A DNA stretch of 64,000 nt from an uncultured Lysobacterales bacterium (GTDB lineage: Bacteria; Pseudomonadota; Gammaproteobacteria; Xanthomonadales; SZUA-36), in NCBI GenBank assembly GCA_937924405.1, contig CALDVW010000077.1, positions 30,381 to 94,380 of the forward strand. Direction: 5' to 3'. Below are positions 36,620-46,431 of the stretch, one piece after another; position 1 is the first letter of the stretch; every line of letters starts with the position of its first letter. The notes under the pieces are model-generated. The model saw only the letters and a program-made list of their open reading frames with translations, did no database searches and was not told where the DNA came from. The position numbers and the translations under genes are program-made.

Positions 36620-37434
36620 CCCGGCAACTCGTCATATTGCCGTTGCTCCTGGCCGGCCTGTTGGTGGGGTGCAACAAGACCTGGGCTCCGGTAGAGGAAC
36701 GTTCGGGCCAGAAGAGTTCCTACACATTGACCTCCGACGGCAGTTACCGGGTCAGGCGCGGGGATACCCTGCATGCCATTGCATTCAATTTCGGTCTGGA
36801 CTGGCGGGACATCGCTGCCTGGAACGGTATCAATTCACCTTACGTTATCTATCCTGACCAGGAGTTGAGACTCACTCCGACGAAAGGCCAGTCCCGTCAG
36901 GCGCAGGTAGCGAAGCCGTCTTCACCGCCTGCCAAGAGCAGCCGCAGTCAAACATCGACGGGCGGAACCACTATCAAGGCGGCGCCGGCAAAAACTGCAT
37001 CGAGTACAAGTTACAAGAGCACGACACCTTCCGCACCGAAAACATCAGTACCCGCGGCAGATCCGGGCAGTTGGCTGTGGCCGGCTGAAGGACGCATCCT
37101 GAGCAATTTCAAAGCCAACGACCCCGCACGTAATGGAATCGATATCAGCGGCAAGGAGGGCCAGGCGGTGAAGGCTACTGCATCCGGTGAAGTTGTGTAC
37201 AGCGGAAATGGCCTGATCGGCTACGGCGAATTGATTATCATAAAACACAGTGACCGCATGCTGAGTGCTTACGCTCACAATCAAAGACGCCTGGTCGGTG
37301 AGGGCCAGAAGGTTAAGCAGGGAGAACGCATTGCCGACATGGGAAGAAACGACCGTAACCAGGCCATGCTGCACTTTGAAATCCGGCTGAATGGCAAGCC
37401 GCAGGATCCATTGAATTACCTCAAGGCGCCCTGA
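36616..37434 (+). CDS. nlpD: NlpD-like lipoprotein (LysM plus degenerate M23 domain)
   Basis: Outer-membrane lipoprotein that activates the amidase AmiC for septal wall cleavage. A lipobox LLVGC follows a short signal. A LysM domain (YRVRRGDTLHAIAFNFG onwards) and a Ser/Thr/Pro/Ala-rich linker lead to an M23 peptidase-like domain. In the catalytic region the first His is replaced (NGIDISG), as in known catalytically dead NlpD/EnvC activators. The start is TTG overlapping the previous TGA, chosen because it opens the lipoprotein signal. Stop at 37434; 272 residues. Confidence 0.9.
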   Translation: MTRQLVILPLLLAGLLVGCNKTWAPVEERSGQKSSYTLTSDGSYRVRRGDTLHAIAFNFGLDWRDIAAWNGINSPYVIYPDQELRLTPTKGQSRQAQVAKPSSPPAKSSRSQTSTGGTTIKAAPAKTASSTSYKSTTPSAPKTSVPAADPGSWLWPAEGRILSNFKANDPARNGIDISGKEGQAVKATASGEVVYSGNGLIGYGELIIIKHSDRMLSAYAHNQRRLVGEGQKVKQGERIADMGRNDRNQAMLHFEIRLNGKPQDPLNYLKAP

Positions 37435-37622
37435 ATTTCTTAGTCTACAGCAGATGTAAGGGCCATGACACAGGTCAATTAATCAAGACATTTATAGTCT
37501 TTTGTGCTAGCGTAGTTAATCCACCTTGTGGCTTTTTTTCAGTCTTCCGAGGACATCCAGGGTTGGTGATTCAACGGGGTGGGCTGGAGGTCCTGCGCAA
37601 CTAACGCGTAAGGAGGGGGGGG
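37435..37622 (+). other. Leader region before rpoS
   Basis: A 188-base gap between nlpD and rpoS. No convincing -35/-10 pair was found. A small CCAC/GTGG hairpin followed by seven T (37520-37538) is too weak to call a terminator. The final bases hold an AAGGAG ribosome site merging into a run of eight G (37615-37622) that touches the ATG. In other gammaproteobacteria rpoS transcription starts inside nlpD and the leader is a target of small RNAs; whether that holds here is not visible. Confidence 0.5.
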
Positions 37623-38570
37623 ATGTATGATGGCCAAACCGGGCACGGGGATGTGTCTGCTGCCGACCCACCGGCTGCTGAAATGCTGAAAAAATCAGCA
37701 AAACGTCCGATCGCTAACCGCACTGGGAAGTCTGCCCAAAGCCACGATGTCACACGAATTTATTTAAGCGAAATCGGCCGTGCGCGCCTGCTTACGGCCG
37801 ACGAAGAAAAATCACTCACGCGAGCCGCCAGAAAAGGCTGTATGGCCAGCAGGCAACGGATGATCGAATCCAATCTGAGACTGGTGGTCAACGTCGCTCG
37901 TGGATATATCAAGCGAGGCCTGCCGTTGCTGGACCTGGTCGAAGAAGGAAACCTGGGGCTGATCCGGGCGGTTGAAAAGTTTGACCCTGACCGCGGTTGC
38001 CGGTTTTCCACCTACGCCACCTGGTGGATTCGCCAGTCCATTGAACGGGCGATCATGAACCAGTGCCGGACGGTCCGGTTGCCGATACATGTCATCCGGG
38101 AATTGACCCTTTACCTTCGTACTTCGCGGGAACTCGAACAAAAACTTAGCCGCCGGCCCACGGTTGAAGAAGTAGCCAGGGAGCTCGATATCGCACCGGC
38201 AAACGTGGAACGTCTTTTCGGCATGAATGAGCCAACATCTTCTGCCGATGATCCTGCACACATGGGTAAGGCGCGTGCCACGCTGGACTCCATTGCAGAC
38301 GAAAAGGTCAGCAACCCCGAATCCAGTTATGCAGACTTCGCCGCGGAGCGGTTGCTTGGCGGCTGGTTGAACCAGCTTTCCCGTCAACAAAGGGACGTGG
38401 TCGAACATCGCTACGGCCTGCATGGCCATGGCAGGCGAACTCTGGAAGAAGTTGGCAATCTGCTGGGTGTGACGCGGGAGCGCGTCAGGCAGGTTCAAAT
38501 GACGGCGTTATCCAGGCTCAGGGATATATCCAGCAGGGAAGGGTTCAGGGAATTGCCCTTTATGGACTAA
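37623..38570 (+). CDS. rpoS: RNA polymerase sigma factor RpoS
   Basis: Stationary-phase and general-stress sigma factor, 315 residues. Region 1.2 ([21 protein letters not shown]) and region 2 ([56 protein letters not shown]) are intact, followed by region 3 and region 4 with the helix-turn-helix [19 protein letters not shown]. The ribosome site AAGGAG is followed by a G8 run directly at the ATG. The position after nlpD is typical. The stop codon overlaps that of the convergent gene. Confidence 0.96.
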   Translation: MYDGQTGHGDVSAADPPAAEMLKKSAKRPIANRTGKSAQSHDVTRIYLSEIGRARLLTADEEKSLTRAARKGCMASRQRMIESNLRLVVNVARGYIKRGLPLLDLVEEGNLGLIRAVEKFDPDRGCRFSTYATWWIRQSIERAIMNQCRTVRLPIHVIRELTLYLRTSRELEQKLSRRPTVEEVARELDIAPANVERLFGMNEPTSSADDPAHMGKARATLDSIADEKVSNPESSYADFAAERLLGGWLNQLSRQQRDVVEHRYGLHGHGRRTLEEVGNLLGVTRERVRQVQMTALSRLRDISSREGFRELPFMD

Positions 38571-38941
38571 AGCCCGGGAAGAAGAGCCGCCACGACTTTT
38601 CGCGATTCCGAGACCAGCACATTGAACGTACGGCACGCCGCTTCAGTGTTCATGACTTCCACTCCGACGTTCCGGCTGTAGAAATACATCATCCGTTCAG
38701 GTGGTAAAAATACCTGGCTGGCGCCGGTTCCAAGCAAAACAATTTCAGGATTAAAAGCCAGAATTTTGTCCAGGTCGCGTTCAGCGAAGTCAATGGCCTG
38801 GTTGCTTGTCCAGTCCTCGACAATATGGGTAGCGGAAAGGATGATCGGCCCGGTGTAATGAACATCGGCAACCTGAATACCGGCCTCGGAAACGGAACGG
38901 ATGTACAGGTGGTCTCCGGGTTTATCCAGGGTCAGATCCAT
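38567..38941 (-). CDS. Mth938-like domain protein (DUF498)
   Basis: Protein of 124 residues with the Mth938/NDUFAF3-like pattern: [16 protein letters not shown] near the middle, [15 protein letters not shown], and [21 protein letters not shown]. The family is small, soluble and of unknown bacterial function; the mitochondrial relative helps assemble complex I. Starts at ATG 38941, eleven bases after the yhbY stop, so probably cotranscribed with yhbY. Confidence 0.82.
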   Translation of the reverse strand: MDLTLDKPGDHLYIRSVSEAGIQVADVHYTGPIILSATHIVEDWTSNQAIDFAERDLDKILAFNPEIVLLGTGASQVFLPPERMMYFYSRNVGVEVMNTEAACRTFNVLVSESRKVVAALLPGL

Positions 38942-38952
38942 GTCGGGGCGCG

Positions 38953-39246
38953 CTATTTGGGGAGATTGATAATGGGCTTCTCCGGGTTTCTCCGAAAAAA
39001 ACACGCAACTTGGCCGATGGAATGAACGTGTTCCGCGCCACATCTGCTCTTGATGGTCTCCTGCCATGCGGCGCGTGTTTCCCGGTCACCCCGTAACTTG
39101 ATTTTTACCAGTTCATGATGATCAAGTGCGGATTCAATTTCAGCCATGACATTTTCGTTCAAGCCTTTATCACCGACCATGACAACAGGCTTGATGTGGT
39201 GTGTCAGTCCGCGAAGATGGCGGACCTGCCGGTTACTGAGAGACAT
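38953..39246 (-). CDS. yhbY: YhbY/CRM-domain RNA-binding protein
   Basis: CRM-domain protein of 97 residues that binds the pre-50S ribosome. Signature pattern LTHHIKPVVMVGDKGLNENVMAEIESAL with GDKGL in the position of the GxxG loop, then LVKIKLRG and an end near VACFFRRNPEKP. The ATG at 39246 (MSLSNRQVRHLRGL) is the conserved start. It is divergent from rlmE, the usual gammaproteobacterial arrangement. Confidence 0.94.
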   Translation of the reverse strand: MSLSNRQVRHLRGLTHHIKPVVMVGDKGLNENVMAEIESALDHHELVKIKLRGDRETRAAWQETIKSRCGAEHVHSIGQVACFFRRNPEKPIINLPK

Positions 39247-39319
39247 GTCATGCTTCCTGATGGCGTAAACTGGAGTCCAAATTGAGGCAGGCATTCTACC
39301 ACGCAGGCAGGGACCGGGG

Positions 39320-39943
39320 ATGGCCAGAAGCAAAAGCAGCAGAAAGTGGCTGGCAGAACATTTTGATGACCATTACGTCAGGCTGGCACAGCAGAAAGGT
39401 CTGCGCTCACGATCCGCGTTTAAATTATTGGAACTGCAGGAGAAGTACAAACTCGTCAAACCGGGAATGGTGGTCGTCGATCTCGGTGCAGCCCCCGGAG
39501 GCTGGTGTCAGGTTGTGCGGCCCCTGACAGGGGACAAAGGCAGGGTTTTCGCACTTGACATCCTCGATATGGACCCGATTCACGGCGTTGAGTTTATTCA
39601 TGGGGATTTCACCGAGGACAAAGCGCTCGAGGAACTCGAGGCTGCCCTGGATGGGCGGGAAGTTGATCTTGTGTTGTCGGACATGGCCCCCAATATGAGT
39701 GGAATGACCACGATCGACCAGGCCAAGGCAATGTACCTGGCTGAATTGGCGCTGGAATTCGTGAAATCGCATTTGAAACCCGGCGGCGATTTCGTGGTCA
39801 AGTTATTCCAGGGAACGGATTTTGACCGATATGTTCGCGAAGTCCGGTCTCTGTTCAATAAGGTGCGGGTGAGAAAGCCTAAAGCGTCCCGGCCAAGGAG
39901 CCGGGAAGTCTATTTGCTGGCCCGCGGCCGCCAAGTCAAGTAA
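39320..39943 (+). CDS. rlmE: 23S rRNA (uridine2552-2'-O)-methyltransferase
   Basis: FtsJ/RrmJ, methylating U2552 in the ribosomal A loop. The K-D-K-E catalytic tetrad is visible: Lys in SRSAFKLLEL, Asp in LSDMAPNMSG, Lys in FVVKLFQG, Glu in SREVYLLA. The SAM loop is VVDLGAAPGGWCQV. 207 residues. It precedes ftsH by 50 bases, the standard order. Confidence 0.97.
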   Translation: MARSKSSRKWLAEHFDDHYVRLAQQKGLRSRSAFKLLELQEKYKLVKPGMVVVDLGAAPGGWCQVVRPLTGDKGRVFALDILDMDPIHGVEFIHGDFTEDKALEELEAALDGREVDLVLSDMAPNMSGMTTIDQAKAMYLAELALEFVKSHLKPGGDFVVKLFQGTDFDRYVREVRSLFNKVRVRKPKASRPRSREVYLLARGRQVK

Positions 39944-39993
39944 ATTGGTGGTGTGGAAACGTTGAAAATTCTTAAAAAATACGAGGATGTGAT

Positions 39994-41919
39994 TTGAACG
40001 ACCTAGCTAAAAACCTGCTGACCTGGGCGATCATTGCAATCGTACTGGTGTCGATATTCAACCACTATGCAAGTGTCGGTACCGTTCCGGACTCTTTTTC
40101 GTACTCAGAATTTCTCAGCAATGTGCGCAATGGACAGGTTGCTCAAGTACACATTCAAAGCAATGACAGCGGTAACAACATCACCGGGCGTGGAGTTGAT
40201 GGTGGAGAATTCCAGACCTTCGGCCCCCCGGACCCAAAGCTCGTTGACGATCTGGTGGAAAACAAGGTCGAGATCACCGCGGAGCCTCCCGCAGAAAGGT
40301 CTGTTTTCGTAGATTTGATCCTCGGTGTTGCTCCCATCCTGTTGCTCATCGGTGTGTGGGTATATTTTATGCGCCAGATGCAGGGCGGCGGAGCGGGTCG
40401 TGGCGCCATGTCATTTGGCAAAAGCCGGGCGAAGCTGCAGGGTGAAGACCAGGTCAAGGTTACGTTCGAGGACGTGGCTGGCGTTGAGGAGGCCAAGGAA
40501 GAAGTAAGCGAGTTGGTGGAATTCCTGAGAAATCCCGGAAAATTTCAGAAATTGGGAGGGCACATACCCCGCGGCGTGCTCATGGTGGGTTCACCCGGCA
40601 CCGGTAAGACCTTGCTCGCCAGGGCGATTGCAGGCGAGGCGAAAGTGCCGTTTTTTTCCATATCCGGTTCAGACTTCGTTGAGATGTTCGTCGGTGTGGG
40701 CGCTTCGCGCGTGCGCGACATGTTCGACCAGGCCAAGAAGCATGCCCCCTGCATCATTTTTATCGATGAAATCGATGCAGTCGGAAGGCACCGGGGAGCA
40801 GGCCTTGGTGGTGGTCACGACGAACGTGAACAGACACTCAATCAATTGCTGGTGGAGATGGATGGTTTTGAGGGAGGCGAAGGCGTTATCGTGATCGCAG
40901 CCACCAATCGCCCTGATGTACTCGACCCGGCACTGCTGCGCCCAGGGCGTTTCGATCGCCAGGTGGTTGTGCCTTTACCGGATATTCTTGGCCGCGAAGC
41001 CATCCTCAAGGTTCATATGCGCAAAGTTCCCATCGACGATGACGTAAATGCAAAGGTCATCGCCAGGGGCACACCCGGATTTTCGGGCGCGGACCTGGCG
41101 AACCTGGTCAATGAAGCGGCGCTTTTCGCCGCACGGGAAAACGCAAAATTGGTGACGATGGATCATCTCGACCGCGCCAAGGACAAAATCATGATGGGCA
41201 CGGAGCGCCGGTCCATGGTGATGTCAGAAAAAGAAAAGAAACTCACGGCATTTCACGAAGCAGGGCATGCCATCGTGGGGCGGCTTGTTCCCGAACACGA
41301 TCCTGTATACAAAGTGACGATTATTCCGCGTGGCCGGGCGCTGGGTGTCACCATGTTTCTTCCCGAGCAGGACAAGTACAGTATTTCCAAGCTGCAACTG
41401 GAGAGCCAATTGGCCAGCCTTTTTGGGGGCCGTGTCGCAGAAGAAATCGTATTCGGAGCCGAAAACGTCACCACCGGTGCTTCGAACGACATCGAACGCG
41501 CTACTTCGATCGCCCGCAATATGGTGACAAAGTGGGGCCTTACCGAGGCAATGGGTCCGCTGGTCTACTCTGAAGACGAAGATGAGGTGTTCCTGGGACG
41601 ATCTATCACCCAACACAAGCATGTGTCGGATGACACGGCCCGTCGAATCGACGCGCAGGTGCGCGAAATTATCGACACCGCTCACGAGCAAGCCAAAAGT
41701 CTGCTGGACTCCCACCTCGAAAACCTGCATTTGATGGCGGATGCATTGATCAAGTACGAGACGATCAACGGCGAACAGATCGACCAGATCATGGAAGGCC
41801 GGGAGCCGGATCCCCCGGCTGATTGGCAGGACAGCGAACCCGGGGTTTCCGACAGCAAAGATGATGCCAGTGACACCGGTGACCGGACCTCCATCGGCGG
41901 ACCCGCAGAACAGGTCTAA
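39994..41919 (+). CDS. ftsH: ATP-dependent zinc metalloprotease FtsH
   Basis: Membrane-anchored AAA+ protease that degrades membrane and short-lived regulatory proteins. Two N-terminal helices flank a periplasmic segment (helix at 8-24 and 106-126). The ATPase has Walker A GSPGTGKT (199-206) and Walker B IIFIDEID; the protease domain has zinc motif HEAGH (421-425). The start is TTG with GAGGAT upstream. 641 residues with an acidic tail. Followed after six bases by folP. Confidence 0.97.
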   Translation: MNDLAKNLLTWAIIAIVLVSIFNHYASVGTVPDSFSYSEFLSNVRNGQVAQVHIQSNDSGNNITGRGVDGGEFQTFGPPDPKLVDDLVENKVEITAEPPAERSVFVDLILGVAPILLLIGVWVYFMRQMQGGGAGRGAMSFGKSRAKLQGEDQVKVTFEDVAGVEEAKEEVSELVEFLRNPGKFQKLGGHIPRGVLMVGSPGTGKTLLARAIAGEAKVPFFSISGSDFVEMFVGVGASRVRDMFDQAKKHAPCIIFIDEIDAVGRHRGAGLGGGHDEREQTLNQLLVEMDGFEGGEGVIVIAATNRPDVLDPALLRPGRFDRQVVVPLPDILGREAILKVHMRKVPIDDDVNAKVIARGTPGFSGADLANLVNEAALFAARENAKLVTMDHLDRAKDKIMMGTERRSMVMSEKEKKLTAFHEAGHAIVGRLVPEHDPVYKVTIIPRGRALGVTMFLPEQDKYSISKLQLESQLASLFGGRVAEEIVFGAENVTTGASNDIERATSIARNMVTKWGLTEAMGPLVYSEDEDEVFLGRSITQHKHVSDDTARRIDAQVREIIDTAHEQAKSLLDSHLENLHLMADALIKYETINGEQIDQIMEGREPDPPADWQDSEPGVSDSKDDASDTGDRTSIGGPAEQV

Positions 41920-41925
41920 TCAGCC

Positions 41926-42738
41926 ATGACCCGGGTGATGGGTATCCTCAACACCACGCCCGATTCCTTCTCCGACGGCGGTTGCTGGTCCGATCATGAG
42001 CGCGCGCTCCGGCATGCGGTCAGTATGGTTGCAGGGGGCGCAGATATTATCGATGTAGGGGGCGAGTCAACACGCCCCGGTGCGACCGCTGTATCCGTCC
42101 ATGAAGAAATTGACCGCGTTGCCGGCGTTATCGAGTCCCTCGTTGCCGAGACCGATGCCCTCGTTTCGATCGATACCAGCAAACCGGAGGTGATGGAAGC
42201 CGCCGTCAGTGCTGGTGCCGGCATGGTGAATGATGTTTATGCGTTACGGCGTGACGGTGCCATGGAAATGGCCGTGAAACTCGGTGTGCCAGTCTGCCTG
42301 ATGCACATGCAGGGTGAGCCGCGCGATATGCAGCATCATCCGGTTTACACCGATGTCGTCAGGGAAGTGATTGATTTCCTGCTTGAGCGGGCACGAGCTT
42401 GCGAGTTGGCGGGAATTCCGGCAGCGCAGCTTGTGATTGATCCCGGGTTCGGATTTGGCAAGACACTGGAACACAACCTTGAGCTGTTTCATGCTCTTGG
42501 GCAACTGACCGATATGGCCTACCCCGTGCTGGTCGGTGTTTCACGCAAGGCCATGCTGGGCAGCCTGACCGGGAAACCGGCCGGAGACAGAGTCATGGCG
42601 TCAGTGACTGCGGCCGTTCTGGCTGCACAATCCGGCGCCGCAATCGTTCGCGTTCATGATGTTGCAGAGACAGTTGAAGCATTGGCCGTGGCCAGTGCGC
42701 TGTCACATTTGCAGGCAGAGTGCCGGCACAACGGTTAA
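41926..42738 (+). CDS. folP: Dihydropteroate synthase
   Basis: Condenses 4-aminobenzoate with hydroxymethyldihydropterin diphosphate in folate synthesis; target of sulfonamides. The pterin-binding barrel starts VMGILNTTPDSFSDGG and contains IDVGGESTRPGA, LVSIDTSKPEVMEAA and DPGFGFGKT. The N terminus is short, beginning only a few residues before the first conserved strand. 270 residues. Six bases after ftsH and nine before glmM; ftsH-folP-glmM is a well-known cluster. Confidence 0.97.
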   Translation: MTRVMGILNTTPDSFSDGGCWSDHERALRHAVSMVAGGADIIDVGGESTRPGATAVSVHEEIDRVAGVIESLVAETDALVSIDTSKPEVMEAAVSAGAGMVNDVYALRRDGAMEMAVKLGVPVCLMHMQGEPRDMQHHPVYTDVVREVIDFLLERARACELAGIPAAQLVIDPGFGFGKTLEHNLELFHALGQLTDMAYPVLVGVSRKAMLGSLTGKPAGDRVMASVTAAVLAAQSGAAIVRVHDVAETVEALAVASALSHLQAECRHNG

Positions 42739-42747
42739 AATCAAGCT

Positions 42748-44094
42748 ATGAACCGACAGTATTTTGGAACCGATGGTGTACGTGGGCGGGTTGGTCAACA
42801 CCCGATTACCGCTGACTGGATGTTGCGCCTGGGCCGGGCAGCAGGAATTGTTTTGGCGGGAAACGATAAACGGGGTGTCGTCATTGGCAAGGACACGCGA
42901 ATTTCCGGGTACATGTTCGAATCCGCATTGGAGGCCGGCCTGGCGGCCGCCGGCACCGATGTGCTGTTGCTCGGACCAATGCCAACACCTGCAGTTGCCT
43001 ACCTGACCCGTACTTTGTACGCCTGTGCGGGGATCGTGATTTCCGCTTCCCATAACCCTTATGAGGACAATGGAATCAAGTTTTTCTCCGCAGATGGCGA
43101 AAAACTCCCGGACGAAATCGAGCATGCCATCGAGAGAGAGCTGGATCAGCCGTTTGTCACCATCGATTCAGCCCATATGGGAAAAGCTTCCCGGGTGGAC
43201 GATGCTGCCGGCCGTTACATCGAATTCTGCAAGGGCACCATGCCATTCGGAACACTGCTGAATGGATTACGAGTCGCGTTGGATTGCGCGCATGGATCAA
43301 CCTACAAGGTAGCACCGGCCGTTTTGCGGGAACTCGGCGCGAAAGTACATGTTATCGGCGACCAGCCGGATGGCATGAACATTAATGATCGTTGCGGATC
43401 AACCCAGCCGGAAGCCATGCAGGAACACGTTGTCCGCAGCGGCGCCGACCTGGGAATCGCCCTCGATGGTGATGGTGACCGCCTGGTCATGGCCGACGCA
43501 AACGGTGTTCTGCTCGATGGAGATGAGTTGTTGTATATCATTGCCAGCGCCCGTAAAGCCGAAGGAAAAATGATAGGCGGAGTCGTTGGAACCGTGATGA
43601 CCAATTTTGGACTCGAGATGGCGTTTGAGGATCTGGATATTCCATTCATCCGAACGGCTGTGGGAGACCGGCATATTCACAAGGCTTTGAGAGAAAATGG
43701 CTGGACCCTGGGTGGAGAAACATCCGGTCACCTGCTCTCGCTGGACCGGACCAGTACCGGTGACGGTATTATCAGCGCTCTCCAGGTTCTGGAGATCATG
43801 GTCCGCAGCGGCAAATCGTTGCAGGAACTCAGGCAGGGTATGCAAAAATTCCCCCAGATCATGATTAATGTGCCGGTTTCGGCGGACGCTCAGCAGAATC
43901 TGGCGAATTCAGATTCCATTAACGATGCCGTAACAGAGGTAGAGGCGGAACTCAATGGAAAAGGCCGCGTCATCCTCAGACCCTCGGGCACCGAACCTCT
44001 GATTCGGGTTACTCTGGAAGGTGCTGATCCTGACCAGGTTGAACGCCTGGCGAAGCAACTGGCCGACACGGTTCGATCCGAGTTCGGTGACTGA
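42748..44094 (+). CDS. glmM: Phosphoglucosamine mutase
   Basis: Interconverts glucosamine-6-phosphate and glucosamine-1-phosphate for cell-wall precursor synthesis. The active-site phosphoserine is Ser101 in VISASHNPYEDNGIKFF, the metal loop is DGDGDR, sugar-binding is GGETSGH and phosphate-binding RPSGTEPLIRV. 448 residues, complete. Confidence 0.97.
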   Translation: MNRQYFGTDGVRGRVGQHPITADWMLRLGRAAGIVLAGNDKRGVVIGKDTRISGYMFESALEAGLAAAGTDVLLLGPMPTPAVAYLTRTLYACAGIVISASHNPYEDNGIKFFSADGEKLPDEIEHAIERELDQPFVTIDSAHMGKASRVDDAAGRYIEFCKGTMPFGTLLNGLRVALDCAHGSTYKVAPAVLRELGAKVHVIGDQPDGMNINDRCGSTQPEAMQEHVVRSGADLGIALDGDGDRLVMADANGVLLDGDELLYIIASARKAEGKMIGGVVGTVMTNFGLEMAFEDLDIPFIRTAVGDRHIHKALRENGWTLGGETSGHLLSLDRTSTGDGIISALQVLEIMVRSGKSLQELRQGMQKFPQIMINVPVSADAQQNLANSDSINDAVTEVEAELNGKGRVILRPSGTEPLIRVTLEGADPDQVERLAKQLADTVRSEFGD

Positions 44095-44104
44095 ATAAAC
44101 GACT

Positions 44105-45040
44105 ATGGCCCATCAGGTTCCTGTTCTGGATCTCGGGCGTTTCTCATCCGATCGCCGGAACCTGGTGATTGAGGCAGGTTCTGCCTACCGGGAGTATGGT
44201 TTTTGCGGTTTTTACAATCACGGTATCCCGGCTGGGATCATCGCGGATGCCTACGATGTTTTCAGTCGCCTTTTCGCTTTGCCGGAAGATGTCAAAATGC
44301 GCTACAAATCGGCAGCAGGGGGACAACGGGGTTACACACCGTTTGGCGTAGAGCAGGCCAGAGATCAAGCGGTGCCCGACCTCAAGGAATTCTGGCATGT
44401 GGGTCGTGAGTTAACAGGGGAAAATCCCTGGCCCGACATACTCGAACCGAATACCTGGCCCCTTGAAATCCCTGATTTTCAGGAAAAGTCGCTGGCACTG
44501 TTCGCAGCCCTGGACGGCCTGGGTACCCGGGTGCTTCAAATCATCGGCCTTTCACTCGGCTTGCCTCAAGATTGGTTCCGGGACCATGTGAACCTGGGCA
44601 ACAGCATATTGCGGGCCATTCATTATCCGCCCATTGTTGACCGGGACACTCCCGCGGTTCGGGCGGCACGGCATGAAGATATCAACTTGATTACCTTATT
44701 GGCGGGTTCGAAGGAACAGGGCCTCGAGATCCTGGCTCGCGATGGAAGCTGGGTTCCTGTGAGCAGCATCCCCGGGACGATTGTCGTTAATATTGGCGAC
44801 ATGATGAAAAGGCTGACCAACCACGTTTTGCCTTCCACTCCACATCGCGTGACCAATCCACCCGGCGCCCGGGCGGACCGGCCACGTTACTCCATCCCAT
44901 TTTTCATGCATCCCAACCCCGATTTTGTCATCAAGACCCTCGATGGTTGCATTTCTGAAGATAATCCGGACCGTTATCCCTGCTCGATCACAGCGAATGA
45001 TTTCCTGATGGAACGGCTGAGGGAGATCAAGCTGCTGTAG
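44105..45040 (+). CDS. 2-oxoglutarate/Fe(II) oxygenase, isopenicillin N synthase-like
   Basis: Non-haem iron oxygenase of the isopenicillin N synthase/GA20-oxidase fold, 311 residues. An N-terminal region with YGFCGFYNHGIP is the DIOX_N domain. The iron triad is His-x-Asp in ARHEDINLITLL plus the distal His in STPHRVTNP, with the co-substrate Arg-x-Ser in RPRYSIPFF. The substrate is unknown; relatives include ethylene-forming and small-molecule hydroxylases. It follows glmM by ten bases and may be read with it, though a functional link is not evident. Confidence 0.87.
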   Translation: MAHQVPVLDLGRFSSDRRNLVIEAGSAYREYGFCGFYNHGIPAGIIADAYDVFSRLFALPEDVKMRYKSAAGGQRGYTPFGVEQARDQAVPDLKEFWHVGRELTGENPWPDILEPNTWPLEIPDFQEKSLALFAALDGLGTRVLQIIGLSLGLPQDWFRDHVNLGNSILRAIHYPPIVDRDTPAVRAARHEDINLITLLAGSKEQGLEILARDGSWVPVSSIPGTIVVNIGDMMKRLTNHVLPSTPHRVTNPPGARADRPRYSIPFFMHPNPDFVIKTLDGCISEDNPDRYPCSITANDFLMERLREIKLL

Positions 45041-45226
45041 GCAAATGAAGCCGCCTTCCGCCAAAGGCGGGAGCGCGACTGCAGGGAGAAGGTGAGGCCG
45101 GGAACCGGTTGAGAGACCGGCCGGGGCGCCGCAGGAGGTACAGCAACGCCGGGAGCAATTGACCGGCGGGGTGCAGGTACGGGGCTTAAGCAGGAATGGA
45201 AGCTTTGCCGAGTGAAGCGAGACTCT
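45041..45226. other. Structured GC-rich gap between convergent oxygenase and kbl genes
   Basis: 186 bases with no convincing gene. Begins with a 7-bp perfect hairpin (45051-45057 with 45064-45070) just past the oxygenase stop but without a U run. It then holds a smaller inverted repeat, CCGGT/ACCGG, and two near-copies of a GCAGG(N)GTAC stretch. The plus strand is purine-rich. I cannot name a known element. Confidence 0.4.
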
Positions 45227-46411
45227 TCAGCTCAGGACGTTGAGCTCCTTGCCGATTTTCGCAAAAGCTCCGATTGCCCGATCCAGTTGCTCTTTTTCAT
45301 GTGCGGCTGAAATCTGGACGCGAATCCGGGCCTCACCCTGGGGTACGACCGGGTAGAAAAAGCCGATGACGTAGATACCTTCGGCAAGCAGCCTGGCGGC
45401 GAATTCCTGGGCCAGGGGGGCATCGTAAAGCATGACGGGAACAATCGGGTGCTGGCCCGGCTTGATGTCAAATCCGGTCTCATTCATCGCTAACCGGAAG
45501 TATCGCGTGTTTTTCTCCAGGCGATCCCTGAGTTCGGTGGTCGATGAGAGCATTTCGAACACCCGGATGGCGGCTGCAACCAGCGGCGGCGGTAGTGTAT
45601 TCGAAAAGAGGTAAGGCCTGGAACGCTGCCTGAGCAGATCGACAATTTCCTGCCTGGCCGTCGTAAATCCGCCGGAACCGCCGCCCAGCGCCTTGCCCAG
45701 CGTCGAGGTGAAGATATCCACCTTGTTCATCACTCCATGATGTTCCGCTGACCCGCGGCCCGTTGGGCCCAGGAATCCGGTCGCGTGGCTGTCATCCACC
45801 ATCACCATGGCGTCATACTGCTCCGCCAATTGTGTGATCTCATCCAGCTTTGCTATGTAGCCATCCATGCTGAATGCGCCATCGGTTGCGATCAGTCTGC
45901 TCCGGCAGTCCCGGGTCGATTGCAGAATCTGCTCCAGGGCCCGCATGTCGCTATTGGGGTAACGATGGCGCTGCGCCTTACACAAGCGAATGCCGTCGAT
46001 AATGGACGCATGGTTCAGTGCGTCGGAAATCACGGCATCTTCGGCTCCCAGCAAAGTCTCAAAGAGTCCGCCATTGGCATCGAAGCAGGATGTGTAGAGG
46101 ATGGTGTCGTCGGTCCCGAAAAAACGGGAGATGGATTGCTCCAGTTGCTTGTGCAGGTCTTGCGTTCCGCAGATAAAACGAACCGAAGCGAGGCCGAATC
46201 CGTGATCGTCAAGAGCCTTGTGCGCCGCAGCGATCACCTCGGGATTGTCAGCCAGGCCGAGGTAGTTGTTGGCGCAGAAATTCAAAACTTCGCTGCCATC
46301 CTGCACTTTGATCGAGACACCCTGGGGCGTGGTAATGATACGTTCAGTCTTGTACAGGCCGGCTTCCCGAATTTCTTCGAGCGTGCCCTCAAATCGCTTC
46401 CTCGAACTCAT
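45227..46411 (-). CDS. kbl: 2-amino-3-ketobutyrate CoA ligase (glycine C-acetyltransferase)
   Basis: PLP enzyme of the alpha-oxoamine synthase family. It splits 2-amino-3-ketobutyrate with CoA to glycine and acetyl-CoA, the second step of threonine breakdown. Motifs: [26 protein letters not shown] and the PLP Lys in [15 protein letters not shown]. The ATG at 46411 has GGAGAC upstream and gives 394 residues. It follows tdh by 20 bases on the same strand. Confidence 0.96.
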   Translation of the reverse strand: MSSRKRFEGTLEEIREAGLYKTERIITTPQGVSIKVQDGSEVLNFCANNYLGLADNPEVIAAAHKALDDHGFGLASVRFICGTQDLHKQLEQSISRFFGTDDTILYTSCFDANGGLFETLLGAEDAVISDALNHASIIDGIRLCKAQRHRYPNSDMRALEQILQSTRDCRSRLIATDGAFSMDGYIAKLDEITQLAEQYDAMVMVDDSHATGFLGPTGRGSAEHHGVMNKVDIFTSTLGKALGGGSGGFTTARQEIVDLLRQRSRPYLFSNTLPPPLVAAAIRVFEMLSSTTELRDRLEKNTRYFRLAMNETGFDIKPGQHPIVPVMLYDAPLAQEFAARLLAEGIYVIGFFYPVVPQGEARIRVQISAAHEKEQLDRAIGAFAKIGKELNVLS

Positions 46412-46431
46412 GCCAGTCTCCATACTGCCGC

